Assembly: GCA_037126765.1 (NCBI GenBank)
Contig: JBBCBC010000016.1
Span: 13,132,728-13,196,727 of the forward strand
Source: Stenogyne calaminthoides
Lineage: Eukaryota > Streptophyta > Magnoliopsida > Lamiales > Lamiaceae
Reading direction: 5' to 3'
Length of the DNA stretch: 64,000 bases
Shown here: positions 42,444-53,730 of the stretch, in pieces
Position numbering within the stretch: the first letter of the stretch is position 1
Layout of the letters: every line of letters starts with the position of its first letter
Notes under the pieces: model-generated
Database searches by the model: none
Told to the model about the DNA's origin: nothing
What the model saw: only the letters and a program-made list of their open reading frames with translations
Translations under genes and position numbers: made by a program

Positions 42444-44256
42444 ATGGCTGACCCGGCCAGGCCAGACTTGGAAATTTTTATCGGCTTAGAACTCCCGGAA
42501 CTGCTCCGGGCCGAAATGATCTCGTATCTCCGAACAAATTTGGATGTGTTCGCTGGTCACATGAGGACATGGTCGGCATCGATCCTAAGCATGAATGCCA
42601 CCATCTCAATATCAACCCAGCACAAATCCCAATAATTTAGAAATGAAGAAAGTTCGGTCCGGAGAAGTACGTGGCTCTAGATGCCGAAGTTAAAAAGCTG
42701 CTCAACAATAAGCTCATCCGGGAAGTCAAATACCCAGAATGGCTAGCAAACCTTGTGCTCGTCCAAAAACCAAACGGAACCTGGAGGTTGTGCATAGACT
42801 TTACCGATTTAAACAAGGCGTGCCCCCCAAAGATAATTTTCCCGTACCTCACTTCGATTATCTAGTCGATAGTACTGCGGGGCATGAGCTTATGACGTTC
42901 ATGGATGCTTTTGTCGGGTACCATCAAATCCCTGTGCATCCCGACGATTAGGAAAGCACCTCGTTCTGCAATGGAAAAAACATGTATTGTTGGAAGCGCA
43001 TGCCTTTCAGGTTAAAAATGCCAGAGCAATATATCAAAGGCTGGTCTTAGGGCTGATGGTCGAGGTGTACATCGTTGACATTGTGGTCAAAAGCGAGAAC
43101 AAAGAAGACCACCTCGCCCACCTAACACAGACGTTTGATATCCTCCGGGCATATAATATGAAGCTAAACCCGAAGAAATGCAGCTTCGGGGTTCATTCGG
43201 GAAAATTCCTCGGACATATGGTCAGCCAAACGGGGAATCGAGACGAACCCATCAAAGATTCAAGCTATGCTCGACATGCAAGCTCCCAGAAATGTGAAGC
43301 AAGTTCAAAAACTGACGGGATGTCTGGCTTCTCTGAACCGATTCATATCACGGACCGGAGATAAATGTAGGCCTTTCTTTGAAGCTTTTAAGAAAGGACG
43401 GTTTCAATGGACGGACCATTGCCAAAATGCCTTCGAGTCTTTAAAATTGTACCTGGTAGACACTCAGATTTTGTCCAAACCCATACCGGGCGAGCAACTA
43501 TATTTGTACCTGGCCGCCTCTGAGCACGCGATCAGTGTTGTGCTCGTCCGAGCAGAGGGAACGACCTACTTTCCTATGTATTATGTCAGCCAAGTATTGA
43601 AAGATGCTGAACTTCGCTACCCCCCTCTCGAGAAGCTAGCATACGCTCTTGTTATGAGTGTTCGCAAACTACAGCCTTATTTCTTCGACCACTCTGTCAA
43701 AGTTCTTACCACTTTCCCGCTACGCCAAGTTCTGCATCGGTCGGATACAGCCGGAAGATTACTAAAGTGGGCTGTAGAGCTAGGCCAGTTCGGCATCACG
43801 TACGCACCTCGAACGGCGATCAAAGGTCAAGCCATGGACGATTTTATGGTCGAGTTAACTTACCCACAACAACCTAAAAAAGAAATCGACCAGCCATGGC
43901 ACATGTACGTCGATGGTTCATCGACAAGCACAAAAGCCGGAGCAGGGGTGGTGCTCATCAGTCCAACTCGGCAAACTTTCTCAACGGCCATTCGTTTCGA
44001 ATTCCTGGCCACCAACAATGAGGCCGAGTATGAAGCTCTGATCAGCGGATTACACATGGCTATGGCAGTGGTTGTTCGGAAACTGATGATTTACAGTGAT
44101 TCCCAGCTAATCGTCTATCAGGTTCTGGGCGAATATGAAGTTCGGGGCGAGCAGATGGCTCAATATCAATTACTGGCCAAAGAATTGTTAAAAAATTTGA
44201 GCAGGTATATATCAAACAGCTCCCCAGGATGGAGAATTCATTTGCGGACGCTTTAG
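42444..44256 (+). pseudogene. pol: RT5 reverse transcriptase with RNase H and archaeal-type RNase H
   Basis: RT motifs in order: WLANLVLVQKPNGTWRLCIDF, FMDAFVGYHQIPVHPDD, YCWKRMPFRLKNARA and VEVYIVDIVVKS. In the last, the first Asp of the YxDD pair is Val (about 43068). LTGCLASLNRFISR follows, then RNase H (LYLAASEHAISVVLV). The second RNase H at about 43895-44200 has MYVDGSS, NNEAEYEAL and IYSDSQL with its acids present, a feature of the Tat lineage. Frameshifts near 42630, 42860, 42950, 43240 and 44200 disrupt it. Confidence 0.9.
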
Positions 44257-44261
44257 CTTGA

Positions 44262-45515
44262 TTGGCAACCGTAGAAGATGTATCTAATTTAACAGATGTT
44301 GTGATCGTCACAACGTACTCGCCATCCATCCCGAGAGCTGTGATCACCCAAATGGAGGTCGAACAAGAGACATGGATGACCCCGATTTTAAGCTATTTAC
44401 AAAGGGGGGTCCTCCCGGAGAACAGAGCACAGGCTGCTCGCCTACACTTGCAAGCTACTCGCTACACCATTTTGGACGGGCACTTGTATAAGCGAAGTTT
44501 TTCTCTTCCGTTGTTAAAATGTGTAACGCCTAAAGAAGGCCATACAATTCTCATGCAAATTCACTCCGGGGTGTGTGGGAATCATACAGGCGGACATGTT
44601 CTAGCCTACAAGGCGATCAGACAAGGGTATTATTGGTCCACACTTAAAAAGGATTCGCACGTGTATGCTCGCGCGTGTCATGATTGGCAGGTATATGCCC
44701 CGCTTATTCATAGTCCGCCAGAAGAACTTGTTTTCGTCTACAGCCCATGGCCATTTGCCAAGTGGGGGATCGACTTGATTGGCCCTTTCCCCACTGGCAC
44801 ATCGGGGGTAAGATTTGCGGTGGTTGCCATCGATCACTATACAAAATGGGCAGAAGCTGAAGCCATTGTGAAAGCCACGGAACAAAAAATGAAAAACATC
44901 ATATGTCGCTTTGGGCTACCCCAATCGCTGGTGATGGACAATGGCAAGCAATTCGACGGGAGTGAGTTCCGTTAGAATTGTGCTCGCTGGGGAATCAAAA
45001 AACACTATTCCACTCCATACTATCCCCAGTTGAACGGACAAGTCAAGCATAGCTAAACTTGGTGATTCTAAGGGGGGATGGCCAAGGAACTACCCGAAAC
45101 TTTGTGGGCATACCGGCCCACTTTCAGAACATCCAAGGGTGAGACTCCGTTCGCTTTAGCTTTTGGTATGGAAGCGGTTATTCCGGCAGAAGTTGAAATC
45201 CTGAGCCACCGAACTATGTATTTTGGCGAACATACCAATGACCAGGCGCTCGCTTTTAGCACAGACTTGTTGGAGGAAAAAAGATACGAGGCCGACCTCA
45301 AGAATTCCATGTATAAGCAAAGGCCAGAAAAATTTTATAACTCCAAAGTTCGAATCCGCAGGTTCAAAATCGGTGAGCTCGTCCTCAGGCGAGCAACGGG
45401 TCCGGGTGGTGTGTTCAGCCGAGCATGGGAAGGCCCATACCGAATATCGGAGAGCTTGCTAAACAGAGCATACGATTTGGAGACGATGGATGGAACTTCG
45501 CTTTCCTATTCATAG
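44262..45515 (+). pseudogene. pol: RT5 integrase
   Basis: The zinc-binding part has GNHTGGH and RACHDW; the last Cys of HHCC appears replaced by Trp. The core has WGIDLIGPFP (first Asp) and LVMDNGKQF (second Asp). The third acid is lost: NGQVKHS has Lys at 45045-45047. Stops occur at 44973 and 45054. The C-terminal part (45078-45515) has LPETLWAYRPTFRTSKGETPF and FKIGELVLRRA. Confidence 0.9.
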
Positions 45516-45546
45516 AATGCGTCAAAAATGAAAAAATATTATCAAT

Positions 45547-45708
45547 AGTGGTGAGCGCAACAGAAAAACTAAGATCGAGCACAAACTTGTGTTTATCAGT
45601 AGTGGTGAGTGCACCGGAAAAACTAAGATCGAGCACAAGTCTGTGTTTATCAGTAGTGGTGAGCGCAACAGAAAAACCAAGGTCGAGCACAAGCCTGTGT
45701 TCGCCTGG
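45547..45708 (+). repeat. 54-bp tandem repeat, three copies (RT5)
   Basis: Units start at 45547, 45601 and 45655 with agtggtgagcgcaac (agtggtgagtgcacc in the middle copy). The period is a multiple of three. Confidence 0.9.
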
Positions 45709-46439
45709 TCAAGAGCACATGGTCAGAAAACCTCTTCTCGCTCAAGACAAGCAGACCGACCACAAAAGCCGAGCAAGAGGTGTCGAACACATAACCAGAA
45801 AACCTCTGCTAGACCGGCAAAAGGCAAAGACATCAAGGCATCAATAAGGTTATTACACGAGTGTAAATTTGTAAGCAAGTCTTGTCTACAAAAAAGGAGT
45901 TTTAACAAGTGTGGATAAGAGCCTCAAAGATTAAAAACATCTTGCATGGTGTTTATTCATTTATCTAGTTTGTTTGGCCATATGCCCAATCGGGTCGCAT
46001 CTCAATAAGACGACCAGAATCCAACAAGAATCGGACAGAGCAGAGTTTGTGTTTGCTTGGCGAAAGAACGTGTACTTACCATGCTCGCAACAAAGCACAC
46101 ATTGAGTACATAGGTCGCACCATAAATAAGATGACCAGAGCAGAAGTGATCGCCAGTTACGTAAGCCGATCGCGAACGAGAATGGGTTGCACCTAAATAA
46201 GCCAACCATCATGATTGCACCAACGTAAGACAATCATAAACCGAAGTTAAGTCAAACACAGACACATCAGATGGTTCAGTTCTTATACGGAAAAACAGGC
46301 GCTAACGGCTAAACATACAAGAAGACCAGCTAGGAGTCAAACATCAGAAAGGCCATTCCGGCCAAACAGAAACAAGGTAATCCTAGCTTAACACAAAGAT
46401 ACTTCAAACTACAAACCAGAAAAAGCTTAAAAACTTCGA
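45709..46439 (+). other. RT5 post-pol spacer
   Basis: No supported gene. Sense-strand ORFs are short and without known motifs. Bases are richer in A and C than in pol, and gaccag/gatcgc phrases recur. Confidence 0.4.
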
Positions 46440-46472
46440 AGTCACCAGAGGAGGAGTAGTAAGAGGAGTTTT

Positions 46473-47000
46473 CTATCCTTGAATGCCTTGCTCGCCACCA
46501 TGAGTACCATGCTCGCCACCCAGAGCGTTATGCTCGCCACCATTCCGAGCACTCTGTTCGTCACCTGGAATTTTGTCTCCAGCCTGCTCGTCCGTGTTGA
46601 GGTTATTCCATTCTGGCTCCTTAATCGCCACATCCTCAGAAGGATCAACTACCAGAACCCCTTCTGGTAAAAATGAGAAGTCCATACCAATGTCTTGAAG
46701 GTCGGCAAAAGAGAGATAGCGACCAGGGACCGGAGGATAGTCGACCAACCATTCTTTCAGATCGGTTTTAAATGGCTCAAGCTAGTCGATCGAAAAGACA
46801 CGACGTGCTGTGCGCACGACATCCGCCAAAGCACAAACATAGGAGAAGTTGATCGTCTCCTTATGATAATCTTCTGTGAACATCTTCGACATCTTAACAC
46901 CAAGGTTGGTGATCTCTTCTTCGGCTTGGTGCAGATGAACACTCAGCTCTTGGTTGTCTTTTTCTTTGGGTCGAAATTTCACAACGGCCATCCCAGCCAA
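46473..47000 (-). pseudogene. RT5 antisense ORF
   Basis: On the minus strand one frame runs from ATG 47000 to the stop at 46473, interrupted once by TAG at 46782-46784. It reads KEKDNQELSVHLHQAEEEI early, FSYVCALADVVRTARRVF, then RYLSFADLQDIGMDFSFLPE and a Gly/Glu-rich tail with GGEH/GGEQ repeats. Antisense ORFs between pol and the 3' LTR are known from Tat elements such as Grande and Retand; function is unknown. About 175 codons. Confidence 0.6.
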
Positions 47001-47047
47001 GTAAAAAAGGCTATCCTAGTCAAACACAGAGTTTACAAAGAAAAAGT

Positions 47048-47330
47048 CTAAGGAAAGGGCCCATTATCCAGAGTCGGCGGAAGCGAAAAGCTGAGCGGTC
47101 CCATCTTATCCTGTCTGCCCTGTCCGCCGCCATCCAAAACACTCTGATCGCCACCAACCCGAGCCCTCTGCTCACCGACGCCCTGAGCGCTCTGCTCGCC
47201 TCCAGCTGTCGTATCACCCCTATTCTCGCCCATGTTCGTGTCCTCGTCATCAGATGGGGGGGGGGTCGACCATCCCGACTCCCTCTGGCAAGAACAAGAA
47301 ATCAAGGCTGATTTCCTGGAGATCGGTAGA
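47048..47330 (-). pseudogene. Second, duplicated copy of the 3' part of the RT5 antisense ORF
   Basis: On the minus strand, STDLQEISLDFLFLPEGV and then a Gly/Glu/Gln-rich tail (GGEQSAQGVGEQ) mirror the LQDIGMDFSFLPEGV and GGEH/GGEQ tail of the ORF at 46473-47000. A run of nine G at about 47255-47264 shifts the frame between the two parts. It looks like a tandem duplication within the spacer. Confidence 0.55.
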
Positions 47331-47415
47331 TGGGAGATGGTGACCAATGACTCACACTAGTTTGGACGAACACGGACCTCCCCAGTTTGGACTTTGGTGA
47401 TGACCTGTTCGCTTT

Positions 47416-47660
47416 CTCTGCGATGAGATCGTCGGCCTTTACGGCAACGACCAGCCCGCCTTCTCGGCGTCGGCTTTCCGCTACCTCGGTGATGTCCAGT
47501 CTGCCATTTTAGCGAAGTATTCTCCGCCTTCTCGGCGATGAGATCGTCAGCCTTTACAGCGATGACCAGCCCTCCTTCTCGGCGTCGACTTTCCGCTACC
47601 TCGGCGATGTCCAGTCCGCTGTTTTAGTGAAGTATTCTCTGCCTTCTCGGTGATGAGATT
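47416..47660 (+). repeat. 115-bp tandem repeat, about two copies (RT5)
   Basis: cgatgagatcgtc starts units at 47421 and 47536, and a third start (tgatgagattg) is at 47651. The unit contains ttctcggcgtcg, ctttccgctacctcgg and gatgtccag. Tat elements often carry such arrays before the 3' LTR. Confidence 0.85.
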
Positions 47661-48105
47661 GCCCGCCTTCATTAGCATTGGCACGTGCTCGCTAGAAGAG
47701 GTCGTCGACGAGCATAGAAAAGACTCGTACAAGAGGGCTCGCTATCTCGGAGTACGAGCACAAAAAAAATTAACGACGAGCGTAGGAACGATCTTCAACT
47801 CAGAGACTCACAAGTGATTCAAAGAATCTACGGACAATCCTTTTTACCCACCCCTCCAGCACCGAAATATGACGACCAGAACAAGGAGGTATAAGCAATA
47901 ACAAGCTTTGTGTTCTCGATTTGACATCAATTGAGTGATGGTAATGTCTCACTCAACGAGCAAATGGGAGATCGCCGGATGAAGAAGGAATGATTGCCTC
48001 GGGATATGCCCTACGGAGAACGAAACGATGCCTCGATCTCCCTCTCTAAGGCCTTCAACAGTCGGGCCCCCATGACAAACGCAAAGCGGCCAGACTGGGG
48101 GGTAT
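47661..48105 (+). other. RT5 pre-LTR region with polypurine tract
   Basis: No gene. GACTGGGGGGTAT directly precedes the 3' LTR (about 48093-48105) and serves as polypurine tract. Confidence 0.6.
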
Positions 48106-49268
48106 TGTTGTGCACATAAATAATCTTTCCTGCCACGTGCTCACTCGACGAACACGTGGACCAGTAAAACAAAGGTGCCCGCTAGCCCATCAGACAAGTG
48201 CTCACCAGTTAGATACACATCCCGCTCATCCATCTGTGCTCGCCAGGAGCATGCCAGTTTAGGCGACCAGAGGGTGCTGGGCGCCAGAAGCCATTATACT
48301 GCAAAAATTATGCTCTCCCGGCAACCCAGTGACCATTCAACAAGACAGGCGGACATGGGTAGTGGTCGAGCAGAAAACCAGACGAACAGAGAAGGAAAGA
48401 CAAAAACCAGACGAACAGAGAAGGAAAGACGAAGCCCGGATGAACAGAGAAGGAGAGACGAAGCCCAGATGAACAGAGAAGGAGAGACGAAACCCAGACA
48501 AACAGAGGAGGGAGGACACGCTCGCCTCCGAAGACGAGCAGGCAGCAAGAACCTAAGCATTTGGTTTACAACAACGTTTTCCAGGCAAGCAAAGCAACCT
48601 ATCAGGGAGCGAGCACACATACATGGTTAACAAAGGTCCGGACGAATGGAGAGCAGAAGAATGTGCTCGCCCCCTAGGGCGAGCACAGAATCAAGGTCGT
48701 GGTGTTTGGTTTGCGGCCACGCCCAATGAACGACCACAAGGGCCGAGCCTCATGAGTGCGAATAACCACCAGGCGAGCACAAGAATCAGGTCACCCACGA
48801 CGCCACCATCACCACCTAGATGACAAGTCGAATACTTCTCGAGCAAGTAAAGACAAATGTCAACCAAAGAAGCACAAACAGAAAACGTGGCAACACCATA
48901 TAGATTCGTGCATGTTAAGAAATCGCCAGCTCATGCTAGCCAGGACACCACCAGCTCGTCCAAAGCCTATAAATAGGCCCAAAAATAACAAAAAAAAGGT
49001 TGAGAAAATTTCCAAGTACTCACACATATTCTCGAAATCACCATCTTTCATAGAAGGAAGTTTTCACCACGAGTAGTATTGTGTACTATATACTTGAACC
49101 TCACAATATAACATCCCTAGCTTGGAATGCCCCCAGAGTAGTCATTTAACGATGAACTGGGTCAACAATTTCTTGTTATTTACTGTAATATTGTACACGT
49201 ACTTATTTTATTTGTGAGTTGTTTTAAAATTAGCCACATAGTATTCTCATTAAAAATGACTTGCAACA
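48106..49268 (+). repeat. RT5 3' LTR (1163 bp)
   Basis: Starts TGTTGTGCACATAA and ends GACTTGCAACA. It is closely similar to the 5' LTR but has base changes and lacks the acaccaccagctca duplication. TATAAATAGG is at about 48969. Confidence 0.93.
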
Positions 49269-49273
49269 CGGAT
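49269..49273. other. RT5 right target-site duplication
   Basis: cggat, partner of cagat at 38455-38459. Confidence 0.85.
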
Positions 49274-49968
49274 ACATTTTCCTAATGAAGCATAAATCTG
49301 AGACCTTTGAAAAATTCAAAGAATTTAAGGCTCAAGCAGAGAATCATTGGGAAAAACGTATCAAGTCTCTACGATCCGATCGTGGAGGCGAATACCTCAG
49401 CGATGAATTCTTGAACTACTTATCGGATGAAGAATCCCAGCTAACTGCACCAAACCCCTCAACAAAATGGGGTTGCAGAGCAAAGAAATATAACTCTTTT
49501 GGAAATGGTCAGATCAATGATGAGTTATGCAGATCTACCCAAATCGTTTTGGGGTCATGCCTTAGAAACGACGGCTTACATTCTAAACTTGGTGCCATCC
49601 AAATCGATTCCCAAAACCCCTAAATAATTTTGGACCGGGCTCAAGCCCAGTCTAGGACACATGAGAATGCAGGGGTGTCCCAAGATACGTCTTTGAACAA
49701 GGAAGCCGGTAGATTGGATCCAAGATCGGAATTAAGGCTGTTTATAGGATACCCCAAGGGAACAATAGGGTGCATGTTCTATGGTCCCGAAGATCAAAAG
49801 GTGGTCATCAGTACACACTTTAGATTTTTGGAAGAAGACTATATGAACGATAAAAAGCCCAAAAGTGAGATTACCTTGAATGAGCTAAATGGGCTTACCT
49901 CAATTCCAACTGTACAAGTTGACATACTGTTGGGAGATGAATTTAATAAAGAAGATTTTGATTAGATC
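49274..49968 (+). pseudogene. pol: RT4 integrase core remainder and start of RT region
   Basis: Continues RT4 across the RT5 insertion: FLMKHKSETFEKFKEF, SLRSDRGGEYLSDEF (second integrase Asp), then frameshifted sequence including the Glu region (gttgcagagcaaagaaat) and KSFWGHALETTAYILNL. The frame 49630-49965 gives LDPRSELRLFIGYPKGTIG and FRFLEEDYM, the usual segment between integrase and RT. Frameshifts near 49440 and 49625. The element stops after NKEDFD. Confidence 0.85.
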
Positions 49969-49969
49969 C

Positions 49970-50801
49970 CAAAACCCCTGAGTATGACATGTTCAGGATA
50001 ATCTTGATAGTTGAGTCAGGATTCAGTTTAGAGTGTTTGGGATGTTATCTCGCACCATGTATAGTCGTGAGATATAGATCGGGTTAGATTCTCAAGATTA
50101 CAAGACTCGAGAAGTTTCGAAGAATCAAGTTTCAAAGATGAAACTAAGAAACTTCGACTCAAGATGAAACTAAGAAATCAAGACTCGAATGAAACCGAGA
50201 AATCAAGACTCAAAAGATGAAATCGAGAAATCAAGACTCAAGATGAAATCGAGAAATCAAGACTCAGATATCAATCAGTATATCTCTAAAGACTCAGAAG
50301 ACATCAAGACTCGTAAGACTCAAGACACGTAAGATATCAAGACACGAAGATATCAAGACACGAGTTAATCAAGACTCGAAGAATCTACTTAATGCTTAGT
50401 ATAACCTGAATGTTCCGAGGCACTGAATAATATCTATCTGAAGGCTACAAAACTAAGAAAAATGCGAATACTCAGAAAAATAGATATTGCCCAAGACATT
50501 CACATGCAGACAAAAGGAACTAAAACTAAGTGTTGTTAAGGTTATATCACTCAGAGATATTGACCAAAAAGAGCCTTTATGTTTATCTACATTTACTGAA
50601 GACAAGAACCAATCAGAGGAAGACATCATCAGATTTTATCGACCTTTCGAAAGTCGACAGTCATCAAGCATGTCAAGAGTACTATGTTCCGCATCGCGCA
50701 AAAAGTCTTTGAGTGGCTACATAAAAGCATATTGCCTAAAACATGCAAGGGAGTATTCAAACCCTAAAAATAGTTGTTCATCAAACACCATAAGAGGAAA
50801 C
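49970..50801 (+). repeat. Probable left part of the RT6 5' LTR with a GACTC tandem array
   Basis: The sequence continues without a gap across sLTR2 (the gaaac duplication joins gagga to tcatgaagct), so it belongs with 52601-53728. About 50090-50400 is an array of 20-27 bp units such as gaaatcaagactcaagatg. I could not fix the LTR start. A 132-codon frame at 50487-50885 has no known motif. Confidence 0.45.
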
Positions 50802-52595
50802 TGTTGGGATATTTTAGTTTTGATGAATTATGCCAAAACATTATCAACTTGTGCTATTCAAGCTAATTTACAGGTAACAAGTTAAGGGGGAACGAGAGAA
50901 CAAATTGAGGGGGAACTCACGAAATTAGAAGAAGATGATCGAGATCAGACGAGGTTGCAGATGAGAATGATCGAGATCAGATGAGTTAGATGAGTTCCGA
51001 GTCAACTGATGAACTGTGCAAATCAAATGTGAAGAAAAGCTAAAGCCAGCTAAACAGAAGAGAAGGTTGCAGATCAGAAGATGAGCAGATGAGACTGATC
51101 AAGATCAGACGTGATCGAGATCAGATATGAAGATGAAGCGGATGAGGATCGACGAGATCGAGACGTGATCGAGATCAGATATGATAAACTGATATGTTAA
51201 CCTGATGTACTGACCTGATACTATCTTGATATGTTGATCTGAAGAAGTGTTGATCTGATCAATGAGAAACGATCGATCGTAAAAGAAGAAATCGATATAG
51301 CTGAAATAATGTGACTGAGGGTCGATGTCCGAATTCGAAGAGTCGAACTCAAGAAGCCCGAAAGTGTCAAGATGCCCGACGATAAGGTCCATCAAGAAAA
51401 GTCTCGGCCAATCAAGAAACCTCGAGACTCAAGAAGTTATTGAAGAACCTGAAGGCTCGGATAACTTGAAGGCTCAGATAACCTGAAGGCTCGGATAACA
51501 TGAAGGCTCAGATAACCTGAAGGCTCAGATAACATGAAGGCTCGATAAACTCAAGGCTCGATAAACCGGCGGCTCGATGCTCGAGATAACCTCAAGGCTC
51601 GATAAACCAAGGCTCGAGATAGCTCGAGATAACTCAAGGCTCGATAGCTCGGATAACTCAAGGCTCGATAGAATCAAGATCCCGAGACTCGTAAGATCCT
51701 CAAGAATATAAATTGTTAGATTCAAATTGACGTGGACCAATGAGAGGAAGACGACAAGCCTGAAAAAGCTACAAAAAGCTACAGAATAATATGGATTTGA
51801 ATGTGATTCTCTCCAACGGTAACATTCAAATCCACACTATAAATACAAGTTCTTCCTTCATTATTAAGGGTGGAAGTGTGGAAAAATTGCATGGAATGCC
51901 CATCAAGCCAAATCATCTAGCATTTCCACCATAGAACACAGAGCAAGAAATACACGCTTATATTCAAGAGTGTTCTACCCTAGATCTAAGCACAAATATA
52001 ATATCCTAAGCTTAGAGAGATTTTCCCATCCTTAGCATTGAGGCTAAACAAATGTAAGGGAAAATCTCAACCTAGTTGGAAACCAAACAAATCTTTACCC
52101 AAACCCAAAAGTTAGGTTAAGTTTGTTACCGCAAGATTTCAGACTAGGGATTCTAGTTTCTGATTTCTGGGATCGGTTGAGTGTGAACTCGGTAAGCATC
52201 TAGCAATCCCGAAAGGGAGGGTAGGCAATCCCGTGAGGGTGATAAGTCCCGTTTGAGTGTGAACTCGGTAAACATCTGTTGGGTGTTAGACTAACACGGT
52301 AAACTAAGTCCAGTCGGTTAAGTTGGTTAAGTAGGTTAAGTTGGTGCCCCGAAAGGGAAGAGTGGATGTAGGACGGGTTTCGTTCGAACCACTATAAAAT
52401 CGTGTGTTCTTTACTGCTTTATGTTCTTACTTGTCATATGCATTCGATTATAAGCAAAGCACAACACACATGTTCTTAAAAGACAAAAAAATTTTGAATC
52501 ACTCTTCCCTCACCCCTATTTTATATGCATCACATGACATGTTTGCTTCCGCACGCGCAAAATGGGTTTTTCTCGGCTCAAATTAGGGACCAACA
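50802..52595 (+). repeat. sLTR2: solo LTR (1794 bp), Sirevirus-like
   Basis: Starts TGTTGGGATATTTTAG, ends GGGACCAACA, and is flanked by perfect 5-bp duplications gaaac at 50797-50801 and 52596-52600. TCCAACGGTAA (51812-51822) precedes TATAAATA (51838-51845) by 15 bases. A tandem array of aaggctcggataacctg-type units lies at about 51440-51665. No internal region remains. Confidence 0.9.
51812..51845 (+). promoter_or_regulatory. sLTR2 core promoter: MSA-like box plus TATA box
   Basis: TCCAACGGTAA and TATAAATA with the same spacing as RT2 and RT3. Confidence 0.5.
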
Positions 52596-52600
52596 GAAAC

Positions 52601-53728
52601 TCATGAAGCTATCTCCTCCAACGGATAGTTTTTCAAGAGTGACCTTGGTGTTTGCCTATAAATACTAGTGACCCTCTACATTGAAGGTTACAGGAAATTT
52701 GTAAGCAACTCAAGAGCTCAATCTTATTATTGCAAATTGAAGCACTCGAAAACCCAAGAATTTCCCAAGTGTTTCACATTGAAGAGAGCTCATTCACTAA
52801 GCCTAGATTGATAAGATATATCCAAAGCTTAGTAGAGATATCCTAGCCTTTGCATTGTACTTATTGTAATGGATATCTCATCCTAGTTGGAAACCAACCA
52901 GAAACCCCAAACCCTTTGTAAGGTAGTTTGAGTGTGATTGTTGGTGAGTTGGAGTTGTAAAGAGTTAGTAAACTACATTGAGGTAGTCAGAAAACTCTAG
53001 AGAAGAAGTGAGTAAACTATCTTGGATAGTCAGAAAGCTTGTGTGTGTTTGAGTAAGTAAACTACGATGAGGTAGTCGAAAAACTCAAAGTAGAAAGGTT
53101 AGTAAACTACATTGAGGTAGTCGTAAAAACCTTAGGAAGTGGTTAAGGAATTTCTCCGAAGGTCGAGAGAGTGGATGTAGGAGCTTGAGTCTCCTCGAAC
53201 CACTATAATTGTTTGTGTTGTTTTGCTTTCTCATCTTTGCATTGTTATCTCATTGCATGTTTTTTCATTTGAAAGCATTATTCACTGATATTCAGTTGGA
53301 ATCAATCCACTGAACTTACATCTAACTGATCACAGCCTTAAGCACTGTTTCATTAAAAGGAAGGTTTTCAGCAAAGCTAAAAACGAGTATAAACTTAGGG
53401 CCAACCATTCCACACACTTGAGTAGCTAGAACAGATAGTTACCAAACTGAACTAACTCTACTGAGGGTTCAGTAAGATAGTTATCTGATCCAAGCAGCTC
53501 AGGATCTCTAAAAAACTTAGGCTCAGTTGGGATAATCTGAGGCTTCTGAAAGCAGCTCAGGATCATTATCTCAGGTAGACTTTGACTCGTATGCGATCAG
53601 GTTTAGGGCCAAATCATCAGGACAACCTGACCCATCTGACCTCAGTGAAAGAAAAGTTTTAAAAATCACTGAACACGTGTATTCCCCCCCCCATACACGT
53701 GTGAGACTCGTTAGCACCGGGACCAACA
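52601..53728 (+). repeat. RT6 5' LTR, right part
   Basis: TCCAACGGATA (52617-52627) and TATAAATA (52657-52664) form the promoter. A roughly 50-bp unit with gtaaactacattgaggtagtc is repeated about four times at 52965-53140. An AGGAG/CTCCT hairpin lies at 53179-53195. It ends GGGACCAACA at 53728. Confidence 0.8.
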
Positions 53729-53730
53729 AG

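Larger units (their letters stand above)
38460..49268 (+). mobile_element. RT5: complete Ty3/Gypsy retrotransposon of Tat type
   Basis: Two full LTRs (38460-39641 and 48106-49268), a 5-bp target duplication, and the order gag, protease, RT, RNase H, second archaeal-type RNase H, integrase. The second RNase H, plus an antisense ORF and tandem repeats between integrase and the 3' LTR, is the known signature of the Tat/Ogre/Retand group. All catalytic domains are mutated. Confidence 0.93.
34388..49968 (+). mobile_element. RT4: Copia retrotransposon (Tork/Angela-like), split by RT5
   Basis: 5' LTR, PBS, long leader, gag, protease and integrase run to 38459. RT5 interrupts between codons of integrase, and RT4 resumes at 49274 with the rest of integrase and the start of the RT region. 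It then ends near 49968 without RT, RNase H or 3' LTR, probably displaced by RT6. Unlike RT1-RT3 its gag is short and has no coiled coil. The lineage name rests on motif resemblance only. Confidence 0.8.

Noticed and set aside
50090..50400. Possible CRISPR-like array of gaaatcaagactcaagatg units
   Set aside because: Units are directly adjacent with no unique spacers, and the context is a plant LTR.
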